A program made the translations under genes and the position numbers. 14,383 nucleotides of DNA. Origin: Funneliformis mosseae. Taxonomy: Eukaryota; Glomeromycota; Glomeromycetes; Glomerales; Glomeraceae. Position 1 is the first letter of the stretch; the number at the start of each line of letters is the position of its first letter. The stretch is taken from positions 1 through 14,383 of the forward strand of contig CAJVPP010002566.1 of assembly GCA_910592005.1 (NCBI GenBank), in the 5' to 3' direction. Shown piece after piece: positions 1 through 9,325 of the stretch. A model generated the notes under the pieces. The model saw nothing but the letters and a program-made list of their open reading frames with translations, had not been told where the DNA came from and did not search any database.

Positions 1-100
1 ATTTTATCTGATATTGGCGAAGCCGAGCGGCCGCGGTTGGTATTCTTTCTTTCTGTTTTTTTGGGCATTTTGCAAAAGGGAGACAAACTGTTATAAATTA

Positions 101-261
101 CTATAAATCGATAAAAAAACAGTGAAATAGCTATAAATATCTTTAACCAGTAAATTTTGAATGGTGTTATTGTTTAGTATAGGTTGATAAAGAATCAATA
201 TAACATACCGAAATTGTTAAAAAGCTATAAATCAGCTATAATTGCTATAATTACTATAAAC
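101..261 (+). promoter_or_regulatory. Leader with repeated CTATAA motifs upstream of the first gene
   Basis: Six copies of CTATAA(A/T) begin at 101, 131, 225, 236, 245 and 254. The last four are only 9 to 11 bases apart and end 15 bases before the ATG at 277. They look like TATA-type core promoter elements or a short iterated protein-binding site. The motif and spacing are seen directly; a promoter role is inferred. In such AT-rich DNA, some copies could be chance. Confidence 0.4.
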
Positions 262-276
262 TATTAAAACACTAAT

Positions 277-1039
277 ATGGATTTAGATAGTAGAACCTAT
301 TCTAAGCTTAGTTCACTTAGTCATGATAATACAAACTTTGAAAAATATCAAAGAATATTAGAAGCATTGAGGCTTTTAGGTAGTCAATATGATCATGAAA
401 CACCAGAAATGTGGTGTTCTCGCATTCATGATCCATTTAAAAAAATTTTAAAAAGAGAACCTAGGAATTCTTTCTGGAAATGGATATATTATAATGTATG
501 GAAAATATATTGATAGCAGTGATAGAGTCTATGGTATTCCATCTAATTATATATATTGTAGTATTTGTGATTCCTTAGTTTTCATACCTGAAACTCCTCG
601 TTTAGAAACTTCCTATCAAGATAGCTACTTTAAGAGATATATTAATGAAGATATTATTTCAAATGAACATGCAAGAAGAAAAGAAATTCTCCAATCTATT
701 GATGAAAGAGAATCTACTATCTGGTTATATAAACAATATATATTAGAAGAAGAGGCTAAAATTAATCGTCTTCGTCTAGAACTTTTTTTTCAATTTACCT
801 CACACTCAGAAAAAGATAAATTGGCATTAATATCATATAATTATGATACTCATTCAATCAGCTATGAAGCTTACCTTTCGGCCAAAGCAACTATAGCAGA
901 AAATACTATGCCAAGTGCTTCAAATTTTGAGCCAGCTTATATTTCTGTTACCTCTGGTAACCAAGAAATGATTCCATTAACTTCTTATCAGTCATTGAAT
1001 TACAAAAGTGATATAGACAAAATATTTATCTCGTCTTAG
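277..1039 (+). pseudogene. Broken gene, unknown function, N-terminal part
   Basis: Not recognised as any named family. Two open frames overlap by 20 bases: 277-513 (78 codons from an ATG) and 494-1039 (about 180 codons). The protein reads on naturally from one to the other near 494-513, so I take this as one gene with a one-base frameshift, not two genes. The product is rich in charged and aromatic residues. It has a CxxC pair just after the junction (CSIC, about 560-571) and a helical Glu/Lys-rich stretch around 670-790. I see no signal peptide or membrane segment. After the TAG at 1037 the same frame still reads like protein for about 20 codons, with a TAA at 1049, so the original gene probably ran on into the next feature. 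The start is the first ATG after the CTATAA cluster. Confidence 0.6.
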
Positions 1040-1068
1040 TATGTAAAATAACCAAAAGGTATTGCATT

Positions 1069-2081
1069 GAGATTGAGGGATGAAACACTAATCACAATTA
1101 TCTAACTGACTTGACTGATTCTGAGAAATATTTTAATTATAGACTATTGCTTTTAACTGAAAATTAATATCATTTAGCTAAAGGTATAATATATAACTTA
1201 TTCTTTATTTTTTACGCTATATAATCTGTATGCATGATCGCCTAGTAAAATTGGTCAAAGACGCTATACATTTCATGTATCACCTGCTAAATTTTCCAGA
1301 TTAGTTCTTAACCTAGATCCTGAATATTGTCTTAATAAAATAATATATTATTCACACTTTATGGTCTAGGCATGTGTGACATAAATTTTTGATCCATCTA
1401 GCACGTCTCTTCTTATTTATAAAAAGACCATAAATGAATTATTTGTATTATAATAAAACTGACTCTGGTGGTCTATTTTTGAAATTCCATGAAATTCCAT
1501 ATTTTTTTGCACAATGTATAAATATATAATGGCATTTAATCAGGCATATTCTGACTTGCTAGTAAAATTATCAACTTCCCTAATAAATGAGACATGGATT
1601 CGTCTCACATCACAGAAACGCAAACCATTATCTGAGAAAGAGGCCAGCGAAATTAATCCAATTGTAGAATCATTTTTAAAATATAAAGCTATTAGATACC
1701 AAAAGAGATTAATGTGTCAGAGATGAACCCAAAGTTAGCTGAAGCGTCAGATATCTTTATCTTTCAAAGAAATATCAACTATATACGTTACAGATAATGG
1801 GTCCCCTTAAACTGATAATATCACTTAACCGAAGGCACTAAAGTATGATCATGAAAAAGAGAATAATCGCCAGGTTATGAATGAGCTTAAAATACTATTC
1901 TAGCACCTGCTCAATTATAATAGACGAACTTTTGGAAAATTTATGCATAACATAGAAAAGGAATATAGAGAGCGGATTAATGCAAATAAAAAATTACGAT
2001 GTGAAATTGATAATCTGAAGATGCAAGTAGAAGAGACGGAAAAAGAGCTGGCATCCATAAAGTCAGATTCTTTTCATTAGT
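1069..2081 (+). pseudogene. Broken gene, unknown function, C-terminal coiled coil; probably continues the previous gene
   Basis: No function recognised. From about 1069 one frame reads like protein to about 1240. A second frame then runs from 1244 to about 2045, broken by stops that include 1724, 1736, 1808, 1826 and 1901. The clearest stop-free piece is 1514-1726 (70 codons). After a one-base shift in the A-run at 2040-2045 it ends at TAG 2079-2081. The last 80 codons are a Lys/Glu-rich coiled coil (about 1840-2075). A 10-bp tandem duplication at 1481-1500 may be one cause of the broken frame. The polarity matches the upstream gene and no intergenic signal separates them, so 277-2081 may once have encoded a single protein of about 600 residues. 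That joining is inference. An alternative is two genes whose boundary near 1040-1500 has eroded. Confidence 0.45.
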
Positions 2082-2196
2082 TAGGGAGTACTTTTTTTCT
2101 TGTACTTCTGCAAAGTAAAATCCCAGTTAAGATCATACGCTTTCTAAGGATCAATATAAATTGATCTAAGGGGTTCTCTCATTTTCTTTTATAATC

Positions 2197-5100
2197 ATGA
2201 AAAAAGAATGTCATTTTGCAGATCTTACCCAAGGTAGAGAAGAATATGTGAAGAACATAAAGCTGAGCTGGAGGAGGAGAACTATTATCTTCATAATGAT
2301 TTACAAAGAGAAGTTGATACTAATCACCAGAATAAAAGATAAATTAATTAGTTAGAGCGAGATTATTCCTGATATGAGCAAGAAATTCAAGATCTCAATA
2401 GGTAGATAGAGCTTCTTGAAAATGCTTCGAAAGAAGAGATAGTAGAGTTAAAATCTGAAATCTCTACCCTAAAAAGTCAGCTATATCAAGCTAAGAAAGA
2501 TGTGCAAGATAAGGAAAAATATATTTCTAGTTTAGAAGAATAGTTAGTAAAATCTGAGAAACAAGTTGAAAAATTGCGATGCTAGATCAAGACTATCTCA
2601 TCACGAAAAAATTCTTCAGAACGAGAAAATTCTCTGGACTTGTATAATCCTAATATTGACTTGGAAATAGCCATTATTATAGAACTAACAAATACTATAA
2701 ATGGGTATGCGGATAATAGGGTAATGGCTAGAGATATTCTAATAGATCAATAAAAAGAGCAACAAGGCAAATTTGCTGAAAAGAAAATAATTTGCATCAG
2801 GATTTAGTTCGTGAGCAGAGAAGGCGATATGATGCAGAGGCTGAGCGAGATCTTGCTATTATATGAAGAGATCTTGCTGAAAGAGTAATGGATAGAGTTA
2901 TTAGTGATCTTTAGCAGTTACGAGCTAATGCCTAAAATCAAGTAAATAGAATGTTAGACAATATAACAGGAAAGCGAGCCCGTATTGGTATATTATTACA
3001 GGAAAAATTTGCCTTACAACTACTATATCAGTGAAATGTTCACCACCTACAGCAGTGTAGAGGGGATATAGGTTTATTAGAATATAATCAGGATAGGCTT
3101 TATGAGCGATATGAGAAATGAAAGGCTAAAGAAAAAAATTCTTGCTAGAATATTTTAAATTTACAGGGACAAATTTTAGCATTACAGAATAATCCATCAA
3201 ATTAAATAAACATGGCAGGAATCCCACAACCATTTTTTGACTGGGATGATAGTATTCCAGATTTTCTAGCGAAACTAAGATTATATTTGTAAAACCAAGG
3301 GGTAGATCCAGCAGATAATGCAGGAGGTCTACCCATAGGAAGAGAAGTAGCTATAGAATATTTAAGAGGCTGTATGAGAGGAAGAGCCTTAGAATGATTT
3401 GACGAAGAGATTACTACAAAGCAGAATTGGAAATTAGCAAACTTACTTGATAATACAGGGCAGGCTAACTTAGTAGCAGTAAATGGGCAAAATGCAGGTT
3501 AAATAGGAAATCAAGCATTGAATGAAGCTTTTTGGTCAACCAGGAACTGCAATAGTCAAATTGAGAGCTGTAGAAGGTCTCTGGGATGAAGATTGGCACA
3601 TAGCAGGTGGTCATTCTACTAACATTACTGTTAATGCACCAAATGCTAATAATGGTACTATGGTGGTTGTAGCTGGTATTCATTTTGGTCAAGCCATATG
3701 GTGGCTAAAAACACATTTTCCTACAGTAAAAGAGAAGCTTCGGGATTTGATGTATGGAACAATTAGAAAGGGGAATATGATTATAGATGAATTGTATAGA
3801 AAATTATTACGAATAAGAAGACGAGCTAACTATAGACCTGAAGAATTACGTAGAAAATTCTTAGATGCGTTTCCATTCCCATAGCTTGAAAAAGCTGAGG
3901 ATATTGGTGAACATTTGCCATTGGATGAATTAGCTAAAAAGCTTTATGAGATAGAGTTACATCGAATAGCAAGACATAAAAGAGATAGATTACTTGACCC
4001 TCTAGTATTTAATTGAGTATCTCAAGAAATATATGAACCCTCACCTGTTTCAGTCCTGCAACAGCAAGGAATTTCTTTAGAAGATATGCAAAAATCTGAT
4101 TTTCAATCGCAAATAGCTCAGCAAGTATCTACTTCACAAACTATTAAACTGATTAGACAACTGAGAGATCCACCATCTACATTAAAGACAGAGGAAGATC
4201 TCAGAAATTATTATGTAGCTGAATACTTAAAAGAAGTAAGTTTACTTAGTAAGGAAGATTTAGACTCAGATTATTCTGTAAAAAATTTTCAAAGACCCTT
4301 TTCCAAAAAGAACAATGTCTCTGCTAGAATTGATAGAGTAGAGGAGGGGATAAATGAAACTCGTGATGCTATAAATCAACTAACAAATCAATTTCAGAAA
4401 CTAAATATATGTAAATGTGATATTTGTGAAGAAACAGGTCATAGTAAAGGCAGTTGTCCTAAAAGACAGATAGCACAATCTAATTTTAATCGGGGTTATT
4501 TTAAGCCTCTCACACCTATAAATTTCCAAAACACGCCTCTAGGTTCAGATAATGAAGGAGACGGCTATGATAAAGAAAATAATATGTAGACTGGATATGA
4601 CCCACCGGTAAAAAAAAAACAGGTAAATGTTAAGTTAGTCAGTGATACTAATGCAATCTTACCTCTAGAATCTAGCTAACCTAAAACATATGATCAGCTA
4701 TTATCTAAGCTCTCACTACCAATATGAAAAATGTACTTGTCTTAAAAGGCTCAGAAGGAGGAATCAAAAGAATCAGATAAGTAGCTATCATCTTTACAAT
4801 ATCTGAATGCTAATATAAATGACTTAACTATTTCTGAATCTTTTTTAGATCCCAGCAGTGAGTTTAGTGATATAAATAACTTAGCAATCAAGGCACTTGG
4901 ATGGAAGGCTGATAAACCATCTAATTTTGTCATAAAGGGCAATTCCAAGCATATCACTGATTCATTAGGATGGTATACAGACATGCCAGTTACCTTGAAA
5001 GATATAGAAAATAAGACGGTTACAGTTATTGAAAATTTTGTTCGCATTGATAATAGTGAAACAGAACCAATGCTATTTTTGGTATGTCAAATATTCAAAA

Positions 5101-5397
5101 AGTTCAAGGTGTTCCTGAGCCAAATAAAAATCAGTTCTGCATAAAGTTACATGGAAAGACATATATTATCCCAACTTTTAGCAAGGCCCTAGTAGTTAAG
5201 GATCTGCCAAAAGAAGATCAGGATCAAACATCTACCAACTCCTCTAACCCAAATAGTGAGGAGGACTTAAAAAAAAATGCATAAAGCTTGAAGAGCAACT
5301 ATTAAAAACTGAGAGATGGTTTGATATGACATTAAATGCAGGTAATATTCTTGCAGAAAAATGCTCACAACTTATGGAAAATAGATCAGATACATGA
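2197..5397 (+). pseudogene. gag-like: Broken Gag-like polyprotein gene: coiled coil, capsid, zinc knuckle, retropepsin-like region
   Basis: One gene of roughly 1,060 codons can be followed. An ATG at 2197 starts a coiled coil that, after a shift near 2250, runs to about 3205 in two frames joined by a shift near 2785. A Gag region starts at the Met at 3212 (MAGIPQPFFDWDD...), with a shift in the T-run at 3529-3533 and a clean 120-codon piece at 3522-3884. A CCHC zinc knuckle lies at 4416-4457. A retropepsin-like region (about 4800-5200) has DPSS at 4848-4859, where the family has D-T/S-G, and an FLGM-type motif at the frameshift near 5080. The tail ends at TGA 5395-5397 after a shift in the nine-A run at 5269-5277. 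In-frame stops include 3119, 3146, 3203, 3290, 3395, 3500, 3882, 4014 and 4587. In retroelements Gag forms the particle, the knuckle binds nucleic acid and the protease cleaves the polyprotein. No reverse transcriptase or RNase H follows. The 3' end overlaps the minus-strand gene by 26 bases. Confidence 0.75.
4416..4457 (+). other. CCHC zinc knuckle within the Gag-like protein
   Basis: The residues fit C-x2-C-x4-H-x4-C exactly, with Cys at 4416 and 4425, His at 4440 and Cys at 4455, followed by a basic segment (PKRQ). This is the nucleocapsid-type zinc knuckle that binds single-stranded nucleic acid in retroviral and retrotransposon Gag proteins. It lies in an intact stretch of the frame (4086-4589). 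Confidence 0.85.
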
Positions 5398-6149
5398 CAG
5401 CTTCTCTAGTAATATTTACTAATTTATTAAGATCAGATTCTCGTCTAGATGTATCGCTCCTTTTAGGAGCATTGTTTACTTTTTTTTCATTTTTTTCCAC
5501 TAAAGCTATGGAAGAAGAAGATTTGTCTTTTGGCTTTATACTAGCCTTTTTTTTTCGACTAACTTTATCTTTTCGCCCATTAGTTACTGTATTCAGACTA
5601 TTAAAATTTATATAGGAATTTGGATCATTCTTATCATCTACAAGGTGTTCTGTATAAATGATTCCGTCTTTTTGTATAATAGTAGAGAAGGGAGTACAGT
5701 CAACTCTTGATATAGCGAATTCTTAATATAATGAATTTTTTAAATAAATATATAAAAATACTCTTATTATAAAGAATTGGCTAATCAAATCTTTTAAAAT
5801 CTTCACAATAACCTTATAGCAAAGTTGAGGTCTAGGACATAGAGTTCGTTATAACAAGAGTTGACTGTATCATGTGAAGATTCCTGATTATTTCTGAAAT
5901 CTGGTCAGAGATGCTAACAGATTCTATGATTCTACACCATTCCTCAGTAGGTTCAGAAGGCCTTTTATTATCAATTATTTTTTGATATGTTATTGATCCT
6001 ATACGATGCTTTTTATACATAATACGCTGAGCATCTGAAATATTATTCTGAGCATTTCTAATTTCTTCGATAACTTCAGGTGATAAGCGTCAGGCATCTG
6101 ATCTAAGAAATTTATGAGTATAGGCTGTTTGTTTTTTGCTTATATTTTG
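5372..6149 (-). pseudogene. Broken minus-strand gene, unknown function, split by a MITE
   Basis: Not recognised. Reading leftward, a frame is open from 6149 to about 5870 except for one TGA (6090-6092, where CGA for Arg is the likely parent). It includes a 50-codon piece from the Met at 6020. The MITE at 5697-5867 then interrupts it. On the far side a stop-free frame of about 108 codons runs from 5695 to a TAA at 5374-5372. That part is rich in Lys and Ser with acidic patches, like a disordered tail. The two parts are not in phase after the 173-bp insertion is removed, so a further one-base indel is needed, or they are not one protein. No start codon is visible; it may lie in 6150-6300. The gene converges on the Gag-like gene and diverges from the coiled-coil/membrane gene, sharing the upstream repeat region. 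Confidence 0.5.
5697..5867. mobile_element. 171-bp MITE with pogo/Tc1-mariner-like inverted termini
   Basis: The left end reads CAGTCAACTCTTG and the right end is its inverse, CAAGAGTTGACTG. The inverted match continues imperfectly to about 28 bases, with GATATAGCGAA against GTTATAACGAA. TA lies on each side (5695-5696 and 5868-5869), the target duplication used by Tc1/mariner and pogo transposases. The interior is AT-rich with no coding capacity. A CAGT...TATAACGAA terminus is typical of pogo/Tigger-type elements as I know them. It sits inside a minus-strand reading frame that continues on both sides, so it inserted after that gene was in place. Confidence 0.87.
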
Positions 6150-6199
6150 CTAGTAATAGATATATATGATATTAATAAAAAACTTATAGAAAATTTATT

Positions 6200-6257
6200 T
6201 GATATTGGTCTGATATTGGTCAGGCATTAGCCTGGCATTAGTCTAGCATTGGTTTGT
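6200..6257 (+). repeat. 11-bp tandem repeat, five degenerate copies
   Basis: Units begin at 6203, 6214, 6225, 6236 and 6247, each starting ATTGGT or ATTAGT/C. The consensus is about ATTRGTCTGRT. A 5' partial copy starts at 6200. The unit length is close to one helical turn. See the second cluster at 6385-6417. Confidence 0.75.
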
Positions 6258-6384
6258 TACATATATGTAGTTCGCTTTCTTTACAGTATAGTGTGCTATA
6301 ATCATAATTCAAATAAAAATAGGTTTAGAATACATATGCTTCAAATATCATATTTATTTTAAACTAGTTTATTATTGGCTTTTT

Positions 6385-6417
6385 ATTAGTATGATATTAG
6401 TATGATATTGGTTTGAT
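6385..6417 (+). repeat. 11-bp tandem repeat, three copies of the same unit
   Basis: ATTAGTATGAT occurs twice without a gap (6385-6395 and 6396-6406), then ATTGGTTTGAT (6407-6417). It matches the unit of the 6203-6257 cluster and lies on the same strand about 130 bp further on. Confidence 0.75.
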
Positions 6418-6485
6418 TCTAAACTCCTTTTTTTTATTATTCGAAAAAAAATGCCAAGAAAAAAAATATCTTCAAATAAAAATAT

Positions 6486-7372
6486 ATGGTGAACGTACAT
6501 ATGCTGAATGAGATAAATAATGGAGCACCCTTAGTGTCTGGCAATAAACTTGGAGATTCTCCATTTAATCGATATCCATCTAGCCGAACTGAGCTTAAAA
6601 ACCAAGTTACTTGTTTAAAATATGATCTAGATATCGCTTTAAACTCAGGTATTCAGCTTGACACTAGAAATAATCTTCTGATAAAAATAATGAGAGTTTT
6701 TTAGAGCGTGTATGTCAGCTTGAAGATGAGGTGAGAGAATTCAAAAATGAGATTAATCAAAAAGAGATTTCTCTTGTAAGTACTAAGAGCGAGATCGCTA
6801 CAAAATTAGAAGAGATACAAGCTCTCCAATCAAGAATAGAGGAATTAAAGCAGAATGTTTCTTTGGTACAAAAGAGATTATCAGAGATGGATTTTCTTAA
6901 GCGTAAATCTGAACTGAAATACATAAAACTATCTGATGAAAATATTAGTTTAGAATTGGCAAATACAGAGTTAGAAGATACACTGGCCAAAAAAAAGGAT
7001 GAATTAATGCAGGTGAGAGATGATTTACTTTCAGTACAAAAGGTAATGATAGAGAAAGATTCCCTTCTTCAAAAAACTAATTTTTTATTAAAGTAGATTT
7101 CAAAAATATCTAGTGAATCTAAGCAAAATGAAGTAATTAGAGGTGATAAAGGATTGGAGAAAGGTAACAAAATCACTAGCCCTAAAATAAACTCAGAATC
7201 ACCTTATTCCTTATTTTTTCAGCATACAATCATCTTCATAATAGTATTACTAATCATATACATCTTATGGTGCGTATTCTCTCATCTATATTCATCTTAT
7301 AATGAAGAAAAAAATGTTCCAAACTATAAAATACCCTTAAATAGAAATCAAGATTATACATTCCCAATCTGA
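6486..7372 (+). pseudogene. Broken gene for a coiled-coil protein with one C-terminal membrane segment
   Basis: The ATG at 6486 opens a frame to 6704. A one-base shift near 6672-6680 moves the reading into a frame that runs to TGA 7370-7372 with one internal TAG (7094-7096). The total is about 295 residues. Residues about 70-205 form a long coiled coil rich in Glu, Lys, Leu and Gln (6680-7090). A polar spacer follows. Then comes one strongly hydrophobic segment of about 22 residues, coded by about 7229-7280 (TIIFIIVLLIIYILW at its core). A polar tail of about 30 residues with Tyr, Asn and Lys follows it. There is no N-terminal signal, so this would be a single-pass, near-C-terminal anchor. 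The family is not recognised. Position just before a packaging-type ATPase suggests a structural or membrane-linked role, but that is a guess from context. Confidence 0.65.
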
Positions 7373-7406
7373 TATGTAGAAGAACCAAAAGACAGGATTG
7401 CCTCTT

Positions 7407-8198
7407 ATGAAACTTTACCTTATGGATATGGATGAGGTCACAAAGTATGAATCATCCTGAATTCAATCTCACCTCGCAAGTCCATCATGGTCTTTCTCAA
7501 TGTCAGTCATCGGAAAAAGTGGATCAGATAAAACTAATATTTTAGCGAATCTTTTTCTTGGTAATAAAGCTGAATATATATATAAAGATAAAAAAGTAGG
7601 TCTAGATATATTGCATGTGATGATTTGATAATTTGTGGTTACCATTCCGATGAGCCTAAGTGTGTATTTATAAGAAAAATGTATGGTATAATTTTAAAAG
7701 ATCTGAAAGTGCCTTACTATGAGAATATACAATTTAGTTATATATCACCAGAAAAAATCCCTAGTGTTAGAGCATTTTCACCAGAACGAAATACAGCGAT
7801 TATTTTTGAGGATATATGTTTAGTCTCTGAATATATACAAAATCAAATTGGCTAATTTTTTTGGGAATAAGCGACATTAGAATATTTCATGTATATATGT
7901 AGTGTAAAAATATCATAAAATCTCTACGTTTATTTGTGAAAATGCCTTTCACTTAGTAATTTTTAACTCCGATAGCTCACATGAAGATATTTTCAAGATC
8001 ATTAGGCGCTATACTGATGATATATCTATGGTCATTAATAATTACCTACGAAAAGGTGAGTTTGTTGTATTTGATCTCACTAGGCCAGAAGATGATCCTC
8101 TTGCAATCTGCCTAAGATTTGATACTTCATTAAACCTGCAGAAGGAAATAGAAGCTAGACAAAAGTATAAGGAAAAAAGTGCCTCAGCTAATGAGTAA
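7407..8198 (+). pseudogene. Broken A32/FtsK-HerA-like packaging ATPase
   Basis: This P-loop ATPase is of the type that drives DNA into capsids in poxviruses, other large DNA viruses and Polintons. The Walker A motif is GKSGSDKT at 7512-7535. The third conserved Gly is Asp, which a single G-to-A change (GGT to GAT) would explain. Walker B is a hydrophobic run ending in Glu-Asp, AIIFED at 7796-7813. After it the frame has the typical order of this family: GNKRH (about 7863-7877), a broken segment, ENAFH then LVIFNS, and a C-terminal IIRRYTDD region. The likely start is ATG 7407, with in-frame ATGs at 7422, 7428 and 7500. There is an early TGA at 7458. The frame shifts near 7600 and back near 7850, and further stops fall in 7880-7915. 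The end is TAA 8196-8198. It lies 35 bases after the coiled-coil/membrane gene and 50 before the integrase. Confidence 0.83.
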
Positions 8199-8247
8199 AA
8201 TTTGACTTCATAGATACTAACTTTTTTTCGTAATTATAAAAATTGGA

Positions 8248-9325
8248 ATGGAGAAGTGCCAAGCTGAAAGACCAGTTATTTATATTGATTCTCAGAAAGC
8301 TCAAAACTTAGATTAGGATCTTGCTTTACAGAAAGTTTATTACAGACTTGAGGGATATTATCGAACTGCTGAAAAAATGATAGATGCTTGCAAGAAAGCC
8401 AGGTATAAGTTCACTCTATCTATGATAAAAAAATGGCTAAACTGCTAAGATTTATATTAGATATACAAGCCACAGTCTAAATTCATTCAGTATGCCTCTT
8501 TCAATAGCATTCAAACTTTAAATAAAGCTCATCAATCTGATACTACACCTATGTCTCATGATAAAGTTGGTAATCATATTTACAAATATAGAGGAGTGAT
8601 AAAAGATGTTGCAACTAGGTATCAGCGTGGTTTTGCTTTGACTGACAAATCATCTGCACAAATGGCTAAAGCAATTCAAAAAATTTACAATGATCCTAAT
8701 GTTCCTTTTAACTCGCCTGAAGATTTTATTGTAGATAGATGTACTGAATATATGGGCGAATGTAAAGATTTATTACTCAGTTATAATATAAGAATTCAGT
8801 ATACTAATTCTAAACATGATGTAGCTATTGCTGAATGTGATTATCAAGAATTTGAAAAACATGCTTATTTTCGACAAGATGCTAAAGATTTTCATTTGCC
8901 TTTGACTGATAGATCCAGAATATAGGTTAAAGGACTTCATATAAATGATGATATTTACAATAATACTTCTACTCAGTTAATAAATATGTCTCCTAATGAG
9001 GCTGTAAAAAAGGCATTAAAAGGTAAAAATAATAGCTAAATCTTCTGTCGAACATAGGAAACCAGTTGGTTATAATAAACCATTTTTACCTAGCTATACA
9101 GAAGTTCAGTATCTATTAGAACCTAGTGAATTAGAAGATGGAAGAAGAAGGGCAACTGATTGCAATTGGTCTCCCAAAGTCTTTACAATTGATTCTTATT
9201 TGATAAAAGTAAATCAGCCTATTTTTTACAAGCTTTACAAGGGTCTTAGATGCTCATTTGTAAGAGAAGAACTTCAAATTGTAAAAGATGCGCAATTACC
9301 CCCTCAATGAATACTTAAGCATTAG
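8248..9325 (+). pseudogene. Broken DDE integrase (rve/retroviral-type fold)
   Basis: This would be an integrase that inserts linear DNA ends, as in Polintons and LTR elements. The frame from ATG 8248 has stops at 8314, 8446 and 8458. An intact 124-codon core follows (8551-8925), then a TAG at 8923 and a shift near 9030. The reading continues to TGA 9308 or TAG 9323-9325. The catalytic triad is visible: Asp at 8605-8607 (in IKDVATRY), Asp at 8734-8736 (in VDRCTEYMG) and Glu at 8833-8835 (in AIAEC), with 32 residues between the second Asp and the Glu. The N-terminal 100 residues include a helical region (YYRTAEKM...). The C-terminal 90 residues carry SPNEAV, RRRATDCNWSP and FVREEL, as in the target-binding region of this fungal family. 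The 3' end overlaps the minus-strand gene by about 11 bases. Confidence 0.87.

Larger units (their letters stand above)
6150..6485. promoter_or_regulatory. Divergent intergenic region, no gene seen
   Basis: This 336-bp AT-rich gap separates the minus-strand gene from the plus-strand coiled-coil/membrane gene, so it should carry both promoters or both 5' leaders. It holds two clusters of an 11-bp repeat and A/T homopolymer runs just before the ATG at 6486. I see no reading frame of note. Confidence 0.5.

Noticed and set aside
3465..3692. Minus-strand frame opposite the Gag region
   Set aside because: It is a shadow of the intact Gag frame at 3522-3884.
4751..5047. Minus-strand frame of 98 codons
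   Set aside because: It lies opposite the retropepsin-like region, which reads coherently on the plus strand.
5394..5615. Plus-strand open frame of 73 codons rich in Phe and Leu
   Set aside because: It is the antisense shadow of the Lys/Ser-rich minus-strand frame at 5695-5372, where runs of AAA and GAA become Phe and Leu codons.
6757..6990. Minus-strand Ser/Phe-rich frame
   Set aside because: It is the antisense of the coiled-coil frame at 6731-7096.
3212..9310. A normal LTR retrotransposon (Gag, protease, integrase)
   Set aside because: No reverse transcriptase or RNase H is visible, no long direct repeats flank the genes, and minus-strand genes and an A32-type ATPase lie between the protease and the integrase.
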